This document shows positions 36,038 through 45,988 of a stretch of DNA of 64,000 bases, in pieces. Where the stretch lies: NCBI GenBank assembly GCA_019635415.1, contig JAHBZN010000003.1, positions 496,001 through 560,000 of the forward strand, written 5' to 3'. Source of the DNA: Ramlibacter sp. (GTDB taxonomy: Bacteria; Pseudomonadota; Gammaproteobacteria; Burkholderiales; Burkholderiaceae_C). Below the pieces are notes generated by a model that was given only the letters and a program-made list of their open reading frames with translations, was not told where the DNA came from and made no database searches. How positions within the stretch are numbered: position 1 is the first letter of the stretch; every line of letters begins with the position of its first letter. The translations under genes and the position numbers were made by a program.

Positions 36038-36502
36038 TCAGTCCGCCGCCAGCACCAGCAGCGCGCCCATGCCGAGGACCGCGCCGGGCAAGGTCCAGCG
36101 CCCGTCGTGCGACGCGGGCTGCTCGGTGGACACGGGGGGCAGGTCCTGGCCAAATCGCGGCCGCCGCGCGTCCAGCACCCGGACCGTGCCGTGCTCCGCC
36201 TTGAGCTGCTCGGTCAGCTCCGGCAGCGGACCCCTGGCCAGCACGGGGGTCACCTGGTCCCCGCCGTTCTGCAGGCCCGGAACCAGCGCGCCGAACAGTT
36301 TGTCGGCCCACTTGGCGCGCCAGCTCTCGCGCGCGCTGTGGCTGACCCACTTGCTGATGCGCCGGGTCATGCGCGGCGCGCAGGCCACCAGCACCCAGTG
36401 GGTGGCCGTGGCGCGCACACCGGCCGGCGCGCTGCTGTGCATCGGCGCCAGCATCTGCAGCGCGTGGGCCGCGTCGTCCACGTACACGATGATTTTTTCC
36501 AT
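36038..36502 (-). CDS. Hypothetical protein, co-transcribed with the riboswitch-controlled TerC gene
   Basis: This 154-residue protein starts at the ATG at 36502 with AGGAG upstream. The N-terminus (MEKIIVYVDDAAHALQML) looks like a nucleotide-binding or universal-stress-like alpha/beta start, and the C-terminus has one short hydrophobic helix (LPGAVLGMGALLVLAAD). I do not recognise the family. It lies 39 bases downstream of the TerC gene on the same strand, so it should share that gene's manganese riboswitch. Confidence 0.8.
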   Translation of the reverse strand: MEKIIVYVDDAAHALQMLAPMHSSAPAGVRATATHWVLVACAPRMTRRISKWVSHSARESWRAKWADKLFGALVPGLQNGGDQVTPVLARGPLPELTEQLKAEHGTVRVLDARRPRFGQDLPPVSTEQPASHDGRWTLPGAVLGMGALLVLAAD

Positions 36503-36541
36503 GGAGGTCTCCTTCTTGTGAAAGTGGAAGATCAAGCCCGC

Positions 36542-37246
36542 TCAGGCCGCGTGCCCGGGGGGTTGGCTGGCCCGGCGGTTGCGCAGCCAACCGGCGGCCA
36601 GCACACCCACGATGGCCAGCACGCAGACTGCCCAGTAGGCCAGTTGATGCGCGGCCTCGGGGCCCTTGAACACCGGTGCCAGCAGGTTCTCGTTGACGAT
36701 CATCTTGCCCGCCGTGAAGGCCAGAACCGCCGCACCGACGTACATGATGGCGGGGAACCGCTCCACCAGGCGCAGCACCAGCGTGCTGCCGAACACCACG
36801 ATCGGGATGCTGACCAGCAGGCCGATGATCACCAGGTCGAATGCGCCGTGCGCCGCGCCCGCGACACCCAGCACGTTGTCGATGCCCATGATGGCGTCGG
36901 CCACCACGATGGTCTTCATGGCGCCCCAGAAGGTGGTGGCCGCCGGGCCGCCATGGCCGTCGTCACCATCCTGGCTCGCGATCAGTTTGTAGGCAATCCA
37001 CAGCAGCGCAATGCCGCCCACGAGCATCAGGCCCGGGATCTTGAGCAGCCAGACCACGCCCACGGTCATGGCCGAACGCACGACGACGGCACCCACCGTG
37101 CCCCAGACGATGGCTTTTTTCTGCAGGTGCTGGGGCAGGCCGCGGGCGGCCAGCGCAATCACGATCGCGTTGTCGCCGGCGAGCACCAGGTCGATGAGGA
37201 TGATGGCCAGCAGGGCTGACCACCAGGGGGCTGAAAGAAACTCCAT
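36542..37246 (-). CDS. TerC-family membrane protein (Alx/YjbE-like), riboswitch-controlled
   Basis: A protein of about 234 residues with seven or so membrane segments and the TerC motifs LIDLVLAGDNAIVIALAA and VADAIMGIDNVLGVAGAA. I chose the ATG at 37246 (MEFLSAPWW). TerC proteins are linked to manganese export or metal loading of exported enzymes. A yybP-ykoY motif at 37325-37499 precedes it on the same strand, so expression should rise with manganese. It is a paralogue of the TerC gene at 18067. Confidence 0.93.
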   Translation of the reverse strand: MEFLSAPWWSALLAIILIDLVLAGDNAIVIALAARGLPQHLQKKAIVWGTVGAVVVRSAMTVGVVWLLKIPGLMLVGGIALLWIAYKLIASQDGDDGHGGPAATTFWGAMKTIVVADAIMGIDNVLGVAGAAHGAFDLVIIGLLVSIPIVVFGSTLVLRLVERFPAIMYVGAAVLAFTAGKMIVNENLLAPVFKGPEAAHQLAYWAVCVLAIVGVLAAGWLRNRRASQPPGHAA

Positions 37247-37317
37247 GACAAAACTCCGGGTTGGACCGATCAACAACCGGAACCTGTTCAGTCAGTGGAG
37301 ATGTGACGATGGATCAC

Positions 37318-37502
37318 AAGCACGCTTCGACCGAACCTGGCTCAGGTTCCGTGTCGAAGGTCTTGCTCGGCATGGTGTCATGCGGATATGTGCCCAACAA
37401 GCCGGAAGGTGTACTTCGTATTGACGACTTTGTTGATCACCCTTGCCGCGGTGCCTGGGGCACCTCCCTGTGCGGTGAGGGTGGGGAGCTACTCCCCTTC
37501 GT
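37318..37502 (-). promoter_or_regulatory. yybP-ykoY (manganese) riboswitch upstream of the TerC gene
   Basis: Read on the minus strand, the segment opens with AAGGGGAGTAGC (37488-37499), the most conserved element of the yybP-ykoY family. It ends with GCAAGACC (37359-37366) followed by a stable hairpin: CTTCGAC with GTCGAAG, enclosing GAACCTG with CAGGTTC. The same order is found in the E. coli alx leader. The 3' end lies about 80 bases from the TerC start codon. Confidence 0.85.
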
Positions 37503-37582
37503 GCCCGTATTACAGCAGCATGAAGTGCCAAAGGCAAGCCAATGGCCCCATGCCTTTTATCCCCGGTTTAAATGAAAAATGG

Positions 37583-37630
37583 TCATAGCCCTTGCCAGTC
37601 GGTTATTTATTGCTACAAAAATAATAGCAA
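37583..37630 (+). repeat. Dispersed hairpin repeat, copy C
   Basis: ATAGCCCTTGCCAGTCGG opens the element. It closes with the stem ATTGCTA / (A)ATAGCAA around CAAAAATA. It lies just upstream of the DUF3717/DUF1289 gene. Confidence 0.7.
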
Positions 37631-37657
37631 AAATTGAAACCCCGGGGGCAGGCTATC

Positions 37658-38110
37658 ATGCCCCTCCCGCTGCAAAAGCCCATGGCCGCCATCCACATCA
37701 CCGACATCGAAGCCGCCATCAACTACTGGCGCGCGCAGAAGCCCTCGCCCGATGGCATCACGCTCGCGCCCGAGCTGCGGGCGCTGGCCGAGGTCTATGC
37801 GCTGATGGTCTACTACCACGAGGACGAAGCCGACGAGGCGGGTTTTCCGTCCGCTGCCATGGCCGCCTGGCGCGCCTGGTATGACACGACTCCCGACACG
37901 CCCTGCATCGCCATCTGCTCCACCAGCCAGGGTGACGCCGATTGCAAGGGCTGCGGCCGCAGTTTCGAGGAGGTGCAGCGCTGGCCCGAGATGAGCCCCG
38001 CCGAAAAGCGCCAGGTCTGGCGCCGCATTACCCGGCAAAGCGAGGCCTGGCGGTTCAACCGGTATGCCGAACGCGCGGTGGAGTCGCGCGAGCCTCCGCC
38101 CGCCGACTGA
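37658..38110 (+). CDS. DUF3717/DUF1289 domain protein
   Basis: About 150 residues from the ATG at 37658 (GGGGGCAGG upstream; ATG 37682 is an alternative). The first half (AAIHITDIEAAINYWRA, LRALAEVYALMVY) matches DUF3717. The second half has the DUF1289 cysteine pattern TPCIAICSTSQGDADCKGCG, probably a small zinc or metal site, followed by EEVQRWPEMSPAEKRQVW. Function unknown. The DUF2007 gene follows after eight bases. Confidence 0.87.
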   Translation: MPLPLQKPMAAIHITDIEAAINYWRAQKPSPDGITLAPELRALAEVYALMVYYHEDEADEAGFPSAAMAAWRAWYDTTPDTPCIAICSTSQGDADCKGCGRSFEEVQRWPEMSPAEKRQVWRRITRQSEAWRFNRYAERAVESREPPPAD

Positions 38111-38118
38111 CGCGCGCC

Positions 38119-38418
38119 ATGCTGAGGCTGACCCGGGCTCCCAACATCGCCATCGCCACCCTGTGGGTCGACACCCTGCGCGAGGCCGGCATCGCGGCCA
38201 CGGTGCAGCGCTACTACCTCAGCAGCGCGGCCGGGGACCTGCCGCCCGACCAGTGCCTGCCGGAAATCTGGCTGACCCATGAAGAGCAGGAGGGGGTCGC
38301 ACGCAGCCTGTTGCAGGCGCTGCAGAACCTGCCGCAGCGCCGCTGGGCCTGCGCCTGCGGTGAGACGGTGGAAGGGGGCTTCGAGCAGTGCTGGAACTGC
38401 GGCAGGCCCATGCCCTGA
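38119..38418 (+). CDS. DUF2007-type small protein with zinc ribbon
   Basis: This 99-residue protein starts MLRLTRAPNIAIATLWVDTLREAGI, a DUF2007-like alpha/beta module similar to PII-like signal-transducing domains. It ends with CACGETVEGGFEQCWNCG, a two-knuckle zinc ribbon. Function unknown. Co-directional with the preceding gene with an eight-base gap. Confidence 0.82.
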   Translation: MLRLTRAPNIAIATLWVDTLREAGIAATVQRYYLSSAAGDLPPDQCLPEIWLTHEEQEGVARSLLQALQNLPQRRWACACGETVEGGFEQCWNCGRPMP

Positions 38419-38433
38419 GAAGCGGGCGGCAGG

Positions 38434-38994
38434 CTACTTCCAGCGCTGCGGCTCGATGTCGATGCTGCGCTCGCCGTCCCCCAGCATGAGCACGCCTTCC
38501 TGGAGCGTGGCCTGGAGCTGCATGCTGCGCTGGGCCAGCCCGGCCAGCGCCTGCGCGGCGGCCGTGGGAATGCGCCAGACCGTCAGGTTCTGAGGCCGCG
38601 TGAGCTTGTTCTGGATGCCGCGCCACCAGATTTCGGCGGCGTGGTTGAAGCAGTACACCATGACCTGGTCGGCCTTGCCACAGGCCTTGATCACGGGCTT
38701 GTCTTCGGGCTGGCCCACTTCGATCCAGAGGCGGGTTTGCCCGGTGAAGTCCCGCAGGACCACGTCGGGGTCGTCCGGGTCGGACAGGCCGGCGCCAAAG
38801 CCCAGCGTGCCGTCGCCGTTGCACACGGTCTGCAGCTGGTGGGCGTTGAGGGCCAGCGCGGCGAGCCGGATCATCATGCGCTCGTCGGTCTCGCTGGGGT
38901 GCCGTGCCAGCGTCAGCGCATGGTCCGCGTAGTAGCCGTGGTCAATGTCGGCGACCTGCAGGTTCGCCTTGAAGATGGTGGATTTGAGGGCCAA
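38434..38994 (-). CDS. yaeQ: YaeQ family protein
   Basis: This 186-residue protein begins ALKSTIFKANLQVADIDHGYY and contains HPSETDERMMIRLAALAL and WIEVGQPEDKPVIKAC, hallmarks of YaeQ, a PD-(D/E)XK-like fold protein. The start codon is TTG at 38994, which gives the family's usual N-terminus. Biochemical function is uncertain; E. coli YaeQ was reported to affect RfaH-related transcription. Confidence 0.9.
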   Translation of the reverse strand: MALKSTIFKANLQVADIDHGYYADHALTLARHPSETDERMMIRLAALALNAHQLQTVCNGDGTLGFGAGLSDPDDPDVVLRDFTGQTRLWIEVGQPEDKPVIKACGKADQVMVYCFNHAAEIWWRGIQNKLTRPQNLTVWRIPTAAAQALAGLAQRSMQLQATLQEGVLMLGDGERSIDIEPQRWK

Positions 38995-39007
38995 TGGTTT
39001 CGATCAG

Positions 39008-39075
39008 TGAGGTTTCGCTGCCGGGCCGCCCCCAGGCGAAACGCGGCCTCCTCGGGGGGCAGGGAGCGGCATGCA
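39008..39075 (-). repeat. Hairpin-forming intergenic element between purB and yaeQ
   Basis: GTTTCGC and GCGAAAC form a stem across a GC-rich loop, extended by GAG and CTC, and the G-rich tract CTCGGGGGGC follows. I recall similar GC-rich elements between genes in Comamonadaceae, where they look terminator-like, but a search is required to confirm. Confidence 0.4.
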
Positions 39076-39097
39076 GTGCACGACCGTGGGGGCCATT

Positions 39098-40555
<1,458 letters not shown>

Positions 40556-40604
40556 TCACCTAAAATTGAAGACCTACGATAACTCGAACAGTCAGAGAGT
40601 CACC

Positions 40605-41222
40605 ATGAAGTTGATCGGTGCCGTTACCAGCCCCTACGTGCGCAAAGTGCGCATCGTCATGGCGGAGAAAAAGCTGGACTACCAATTCGTTGCCGAGGAC
40701 GTGTGGGCGGCGGACACGGCCATTGGCCAGTCCAACCCGCTGGGCAAGGTGCCCTGCCTGGTCATGGAAGGCGGCGAAGCGCTGTTCGATTCGCGGGTGA
40801 TCGTCGAGTACCTGGACACCCTGTCCCCCGTGGGCAAGCTGATCCCGGCCATGGGCCGCGAGCGCGCTGAAGTCAAGACCTGGGAGGCGCTGGCCGATGG
40901 CGTGCTGGACGCGCTGATCCTGGCCCGCCTCGAGGCCACCTGGCCCGGCCGGACCAAGGCCCAGCGCAGCGCGGCCTGGATCGAGCGGCAGATGGCCAAG
41001 GTCCATGCCAGCCTGGCGGCCATGAGCAAGGGCCTGGGAGACAAGCCCCATTGCGCGGGCATCCACCTGAGCCTGGCCGACATTGCCGTCGGCTGCACAC
41101 TGGGGTACCTGGACTTCCGCTTCCCGGACATCGACTGGCGCACGCCCTATCCCAACCTGGCCAAGCTGCATGAAAAGCTGCTGCAGCGCGCCAGCTTCGC
41201 CGACAGCCTGCCGGTGAGTTGA
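40605..41222 (+). CDS. Glutathione S-transferase family protein (second)
   Basis: This 205-residue protein starts MKLIGAVTSPYVRKVRIV, typical of the stringent-starvation or zeta-like GST branch with a Ser or Tyr near the start. KVPCLVMEGGEALFDSRVIVEYLD is the glutathione-site segment, and a helical C-terminal domain follows. GAGAGTCACC precedes the ATG. No specific substrate can be given. It lies 16 bases upstream of the MSHA-like locus. Confidence 0.9.
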   Translation: MKLIGAVTSPYVRKVRIVMAEKKLDYQFVAEDVWAADTAIGQSNPLGKVPCLVMEGGEALFDSRVIVEYLDTLSPVGKLIPAMGRERAEVKTWEALADGVLDALILARLEATWPGRTKAQRSAAWIERQMAKVHASLAAMSKGLGDKPHCAGIHLSLADIAVGCTLGYLDFRFPDIDWRTPYPNLAKLHEKLLQRASFADSLPVS

Positions 41223-41238
41223 GCCGAATTCCTGGCCG

Positions 41239-42714
41239 ATGAGCGTTCTGTACCGCGACCACTTCGAATTTTCGTCAGACCCTTTTGGCATTACCCCGGA
41301 CACCGGTTTTTTCTTTGGCGGCGGGCAGCGCGCCGACATCCTTGAAGCCTTGGCCGTGACCGTCATGCATGACGAAGGCATCGTCATGCTGGTGGGTGAA
41401 ATCGGCATGGGCAAGACCATGCTGTCGCGCATGCTGATGGATCGGCTCAAGGCCATGCCGGTCGACACGGTCTATTTGCCCAATCCGGTGTTTGACCGGA
41501 ATGAAGTACTCGAGGCGATCCTCAAGGATCTGACCGGGGCCTCCCGTCACGGCTCCAGGGCTGAGGCGTTGGAGGTCCTCCAGCCGCTGCTGATCGAGCG
41601 ATATTCAGAGGGGCGACGGGTCGTGGTGGTGATTGACGAAGCGCACGCCATGCCGCCCGACACGCTCGAAGAGATACGTCTGCTCTCGAATCTGGAGACT
41701 TCGCAGCACAAGCTGCTCAAAATATTGATGTTCGGACAGCCTGAGCTGGAGTCGGTCTTGGCGGCCAGGCACCTGAGGCAGGTCAGGGACCGGGTGAGTC
41801 ACCGATTCCGGTTGCGACCGCTGACGGTGGAGGAAGTCGGTGCTTATCTGGACTTTCGTGCATTGCGCGCGGGGCATCATGGCGGGCAACTCTTCACTCC
41901 CCAGGCCCGTCAGTTGCTGGCGCAAGCCTCGGCTGGGCGGACCCGGCGCATCAACATGTTGGCCGACAAGAGCCTGCTTGCGGCCTATGCGGCATCTTCG
42001 GGACAGGTCGACGAATCGCATGTGCGATTGGCTTGTGCCGAGGAGCGTGACTCGGCGATTGCAGCGACCCCGCGAGGGTTGACTCAGGTTTTCTCGCACG
42101 ATGGATCTCGTTGGCTGCTCGCAGCCGGCGTGGGCAGTCTTCTAGGCTTGGTTGGGATGGGGGTGGGGTGGTGGCTCGGGCATGGTGCGACTTCCTCGGC
42201 GGTTCACCGTACCGTGCAGCGCGAGCCGTCCGCATCCGCTGAGGCCGGCGTCATCAGCGGTACGGCGGCCACCGCTGGAATCGCCAGGGCGACGGGACCC
42301 GAAAATGCCCCAAGGGCGTCCGCCGCGACGGTTCCGGCGCCGCCGTCGACGTCAGCAGCAAGGGACGAACTGCTTCCCGCTCAGGATTCGCTGGAGGAGA
42401 AGATCTCTTGGACAGAGACGCTTATCTCCTCTCGGGCGGACTCGGGTTTCACCATTCAGGTGCTTGCCCTGAAGTCGCCGAGCCGGGAGCAGGTGGAAGC
42501 GGCCCTTCGTCATTACGGCGAGCTCGGGTTGGGCTTGCCGATCCTTGTGAACCAGCGTCTTTACAAAGGGCAACCGCATCATGCGGTTTATCTGGGTGTT
42601 TTTGGCTCGCGGGAAGAGGCACAATCCGTGTTGTCACAAATACTTACGAAGTTGGGGGGGCACAAGCCTCTGATCAGAAGCTTCGAAAGGCTGGCAAAGG
42701 AGCCCCGACCTTGA
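41239..42714 (+). CDS. mshM: MshM/ExeA-like AAA ATPase with C-terminal SPOR-like domain
   Basis: This 491-residue protein begins YRDHFEFSSDPFGITPD, the ExeA/MshM family start. It has Walker A GEIGMGKT (about 52-59) and Walker B VVVVIDEAHAM, then a membrane segment near 295-313 (LLAAGVGSLLGLVGMGVGWWL) and a C-terminal SPOR-like domain (FTIQVLALKS, AVYLGVFGSREEAQSVL). ExeA-type proteins help the secretin cross peptidoglycan. It is the first gene of the MSHA-like pilus locus, and its stop overlaps the TTG start of mshL. Confidence 0.88.
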   Translation: MSVLYRDHFEFSSDPFGITPDTGFFFGGGQRADILEALAVTVMHDEGIVMLVGEIGMGKTMLSRMLMDRLKAMPVDTVYLPNPVFDRNEVLEAILKDLTGASRHGSRAEALEVLQPLLIERYSEGRRVVVVIDEAHAMPPDTLEEIRLLSNLETSQHKLLKILMFGQPELESVLAARHLRQVRDRVSHRFRLRPLTVEEVGAYLDFRALRAGHHGGQLFTPQARQLLAQASAGRTRRINMLADKSLLAAYAASSGQVDESHVRLACAEERDSAIAATPRGLTQVFSHDGSRWLLAAGVGSLLGLVGMGVGWWLGHGATSSAVHRTVQREPSASAEAGVISGTAATAGIARATGPENAPRASAATVPAPPSTSAARDELLPAQDSLEEKISWTETLISSRADSGFTIQVLALKSPSREQVEAALRHYGELGLGLPILVNQRLYKGQPHHAVYLGVFGSREEAQSVLSQILTKLGGHKPLIRSFERLAKEPRP

Positions 42715-44510
42715 AAATCCGCCCCGCTCGCCGACGCGCCTCCCTTTTGGGGGGGGTGCTAGCGCTCGCGGGCTGTGCGGCTCCCGCACCGCCCTTGTCC
42801 CAAGGGCATTTGACCGCTGCGCAGGCCGCGTCGTCAGCGGTGAGTCCTGTCGTCGCGCCCATTCCCGAGATCGCTTCCGGTGTGCCGGTGCTCCCCGAGC
42901 CAACGCAGATCGTTGCGCCTGAAACCTACAGTGTTGTCGTCAGCAACGTTTCGGTCCAGACCTTGCTCTTTGCCATCGCCCGCGATGCCAAGCTCAACCT
43001 CGACATTCACCCCGGCATCACGGGCACTGTCACGCTGAACGCGCTCGACCAGACCATGCCGGAAATCCTGGATCGCGTGGCCCGCCAAGTCGACATGCGA
43101 TATGAACTGTCTGGCAACAACCTGTATGTACTGCCGGACAGCCCCTTCCTGCGCCTGTACAAGGTGGACTATCCCAACATCTCGCGTGACTCGGAAAGCA
43201 CCACGGCTTCCCAGTCCCAGGTGGCCACCACAGGGCAATCGGGTAGTGGCAACGCAGGCAATGTCTCAGGGGCTCAGGTACGCAACACCTCCAACAACCG
43301 GTTCTGGTCAACGCTGACTGAAAACATCCGGGACCTCCTGCGCGAAACCGACAAGGTCATTCCTGCGGGTTCCAATGCGGCTCCCGTGGTTGGCTCCGCA
43401 GTCGCGCCAACCGTCCCCAGCACGCTGACCGTTACGCCATCCAGTCCTGCCGCGCGCTCCGGGACCCAGACTGTCAGCGCCACCGCGGCGCCCATTGCGC
43501 CCGTCATGCCATCGCAGCCTACCCAGTTCCGGGAGGCCGCTTCGGTCATTGCGAATCCCGAAACTGGCATCATGAGTGTTCGGGCCACGGGGCGTCAGCA
43601 CCAGCGTGTTCGCGAGTTTCTTGATCAGGTGCTTCGTAGTTCGCGTCGCCAGGTTCTGATTGAGGCCACCATCGTCGAGGTTGGGCTCACGAACGACTAT
43701 CAGCAGGGCATCAACTGGTCCCTGGTGCGCAACGCGGTCAACGGCAGCACGGACATCAGTCTCGTTCAAGCGCCGGGCGGCGGTTCAGCCATTTCGTCGG
43801 GCTCCAACCAGCCATTTCTCGGTGCGCTCAGTTTCCTGCGTCGCGGCTCAAATTTCGATCTGTCTGCCACCGTCAAACTTCTTGAATCCTTTGGGCGAAC
43901 CCGTGTCCTGTCTAGCCCGAAAATCAGCGTTATGAACAACCAGTCGGCCCTGCTGAAGGTGGTCGACAACAAGATTTATTTCACAGTCGACGTGACCCCG
44001 GGCACGCCGGCCACGGCCACTTCGGCAGCCACCCCTGCGGTGTATACGACGCAGGTCAACACGGTCCCCGTGGGTTTCCTGATGAATGTGACGGCTCAAA
44101 TTGGCGAGGACGACGGGATCACACTCAACCTTCGCCCCACGGTTTCCCGCATCACCGGCTATGCAGTTGACCCGAACCCCGCGCTCGCCGCCCAAGGCGT
44201 CACCAATCGCATACCCGAAATCCAGACCCGCGAATTTGAGTCCATCATGAAAGTCAGGGATGGCGAGGTGGCGGTGCTGGGAGGGTTGATGCAGGACGAC
44301 CAGTCGAACGCCACCGACCAGATTCCCGTTGCGGGCGAAATTCCCGTATTGGGTGAACTGTTCAGGTACCGGAACAATCGCGCGACCAAGAATGAGCTCG
44401 TGGTTTTCCTCAGACCCACCATCCTGCGAGATAACAGCCTCGATGGTGATTTGTCATTTATCCGGCGCCAACTGCCGCCGGGGGTTTCCGTTCCTGCGGT
44501 TCGGCCATGA
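42711..44510 (+). CDS. mshL: MSHA-type secretin lipoprotein
   Basis: About 599 residues from the TTG at 42711, preceded by AAGGAG at the right distance. The lipobox LALAGC gives a lipidated C22. An STN-like N-terminal domain (YSVVVSNVSVQTLLFAIARD) is followed by N0/N1 modules, a Ser/Thr/Pro-rich linker and the secretin domain (VLSSPKISVMNNQSALLKVV, DDGITLNLRPTVSRITGY, GGLMQDDQ). It forms the outer-membrane pilus channel. The four-base overlaps with mshM and mshN indicate coupled translation. Confidence 0.93.
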   Translation: MKIRPARRRASLLGGVLALAGCAAPAPPLSQGHLTAAQAASSAVSPVVAPIPEIASGVPVLPEPTQIVAPETYSVVVSNVSVQTLLFAIARDAKLNLDIHPGITGTVTLNALDQTMPEILDRVARQVDMRYELSGNNLYVLPDSPFLRLYKVDYPNISRDSESTTASQSQVATTGQSGSGNAGNVSGAQVRNTSNNRFWSTLTENIRDLLRETDKVIPAGSNAAPVVGSAVAPTVPSTLTVTPSSPAARSGTQTVSATAAPIAPVMPSQPTQFREAASVIANPETGIMSVRATGRQHQRVREFLDQVLRSSRRQVLIEATIVEVGLTNDYQQGINWSLVRNAVNGSTDISLVQAPGGGSAISSGSNQPFLGALSFLRRGSNFDLSATVKLLESFGRTRVLSSPKISVMNNQSALLKVVDNKIYFTVDVTPGTPATATSAATPAVYTTQVNTVPVGFLMNVTAQIGEDDGITLNLRPTVSRITGYAVDPNPALAAQGVTNRIPEIQTREFESIMKVRDGEVAVLGGLMQDDQSNATDQIPVAGEIPVLGELFRYRNNRATKNELVVFLRPTILRDNSLDGDLSFIRRQLPPGVSVPAVRP

Positions 44511-45988
44511 GCCTGTTGCTTGAAGCGCTCAAGAAAGCCGAGGAGGATGTTCGGCAGCGACGTGGGCTGGTGAAAGCGGCGCTGCCCGCACGGTCAGCGC
44601 TGGAGGTCGCGCAAGGTGTCCATCCGGGCGCTGACTCGAATCCACAACCGGAGAGTTCAACGCCTGACTTTCCGGAGCTCCACCTCGAGGAGCTGGCGGA
44701 GCCGCTTGCGGGCAGGGATCTCACGCCCCCGGCCTCTCCGGCGACCGAGCCGGAACCGATGCCCACACCCGGACCCTCGCCGACGCCTTCTCAGACAGAG
44801 TCGGCAGCTCCGCCGACCTCTCCGGCCCCAGTGCAGCCGTCGCCCCAAACGTCCCGCACACCATTAGCCGATGAAGTTGCAACCGCGCGGGCACCAGCCA
44901 TGAACGAGCACAGGGCCAAGGTCGCGGCCCGAGTCATGAGCTCGTCGTCGGCGTCCAAGGCTTCCGTCTCCCGCCAGTGGTTGTTGTTGTCCGTCATGCT
45001 GCTGCTGGCCGCGGCACTGGCCACTTTCTGGTGGTGGGTGGATGCGGGTACATCGGGGCCGGGTTCGCTCGCCCGCCGCGCGCCCGTCCTCCCCATGACG
45101 ACACCCGAGCCCCTCGCCGCGCAGTCCCTTGATACCTCCGAAAAGAGGGTGCAGCCTGTGGCGCCGCCCGAGCCCGTGGTTGGTTTGGTGCCAGGGGCCG
45201 CTCCGGCCGTCACAGCTTCGGACAAGGGCGGTGGCATCGGTCAGCGCTCGGGGGAGGTGCGCCGGCGCCCCGGGAGATCCGAGGGGGAGGCATCGATCGC
45301 TGGCCCGACGAAGACCCTCGAAAATGCTTCGGTGGCCAAGTCGTCGCCGTCAAGTCTCGCGATTGCCAGTGGACCTGTGCTGCGGCGAACGGCGCCAGCC
45401 GAACTGAATCGCATGCAGACGGCCTACTCAGATTTCAACGCCGGGCGCACGGAAGCCGCGGCGCAGATCTGGCGGGACGTATTGCGAACCGAGCCTTTGC
45501 AGCGGGACGCTTGGCTGGGCCTCGCGGTGCTGGCGCATCGCGAGGGGAGGCGGGATGAAGCGATTGCCTCCTATCGCCAGGTTCTGCGGATTGACCCTGA
45601 GAATGCCGCGGCTATTGCAGCACTATCGGTCCTCACCAATGCGACGGCTGACCCACAGGAGGAGTCCCGCCTGCGCGACCTGCTGGCAAGTAACCCCAAC
45701 AGTGCGATGCTCAACGGGGCCTTGGCGCGCGTGCTGGCTGCGCAGGGACGGTGGGACGAAGCGCAACCGCTTTGGTTCGCCGCCCATGCCCGCGAACCTG
45801 ACAATCCCTCCCTGGCTTTCAACCTTGCGGTGGCACTGGATCGTCTGCGCAAACCCGCGTTGGCGGCGGAGTACTACCGTAAAGCCCTTGCATTGAATGA
45901 AGGTCGACCCGGCACATTCGATGCGAATGCCGCCCGCGCGCGACTGGCGGGTCTGTCCGCCGCCTTGGAGGCGGCGACCAAGCCATGA
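44507..45988 (+). CDS. mshN: MshN-like TPR inner-membrane protein
   Basis: This 493-residue protein starts MSLLLEALKKAEEDVRQRR, followed by a Pro/Ser-rich stretch, a single membrane helix near 163-182 (WLLLSVMLLLAAALATFWWWV), another low-complexity linker, and C-terminal TPRs (about 295-485, LGLAVLAHREGRRDEAIASYRQVL). In MSHA systems the TPR protein links the ATPase/platform complex and the secretin. It is coupled to mshL and mshE by four-base overlaps. Confidence 0.85.
   Translation: MSLLLEALKKAEEDVRQRRGLVKAALPARSALEVAQGVHPGADSNPQPESSTPDFPELHLEELAEPLAGRDLTPPASPATEPEPMPTPGPSPTPSQTESAAPPTSPAPVQPSPQTSRTPLADEVATARAPAMNEHRAKVAARVMSSSSASKASVSRQWLLLSVMLLLAAALATFWWWVDAGTSGPGSLARRAPVLPMTTPEPLAAQSLDTSEKRVQPVAPPEPVVGLVPGAAPAVTASDKGGGIGQRSGEVRRRPGRSEGEASIAGPTKTLENASVAKSSPSSLAIASGPVLRRTAPAELNRMQTAYSDFNAGRTEAAAQIWRDVLRTEPLQRDAWLGLAVLAHREGRRDEAIASYRQVLRIDPENAAAIAALSVLTNATADPQEESRLRDLLASNPNSAMLNGALARVLAAQGRWDEAQPLWFAAHAREPDNPSLAFNLAVALDRLRKPALAAEYYRKALALNEGRPGTFDANAARARLAGLSAALEAATKP

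Larger units (their letters stand above)
37247..37657. other. Intergenic region between the TerC gene and the DUF3717 gene
   Basis: These 411 bases hold the manganese riboswitch (37318-37502) for the leftward TerC gene and a dispersed hairpin repeat at 37583-37630. The TerC promoter must lie in about 37500-37580. I see no coding region here. Confidence 0.7.
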
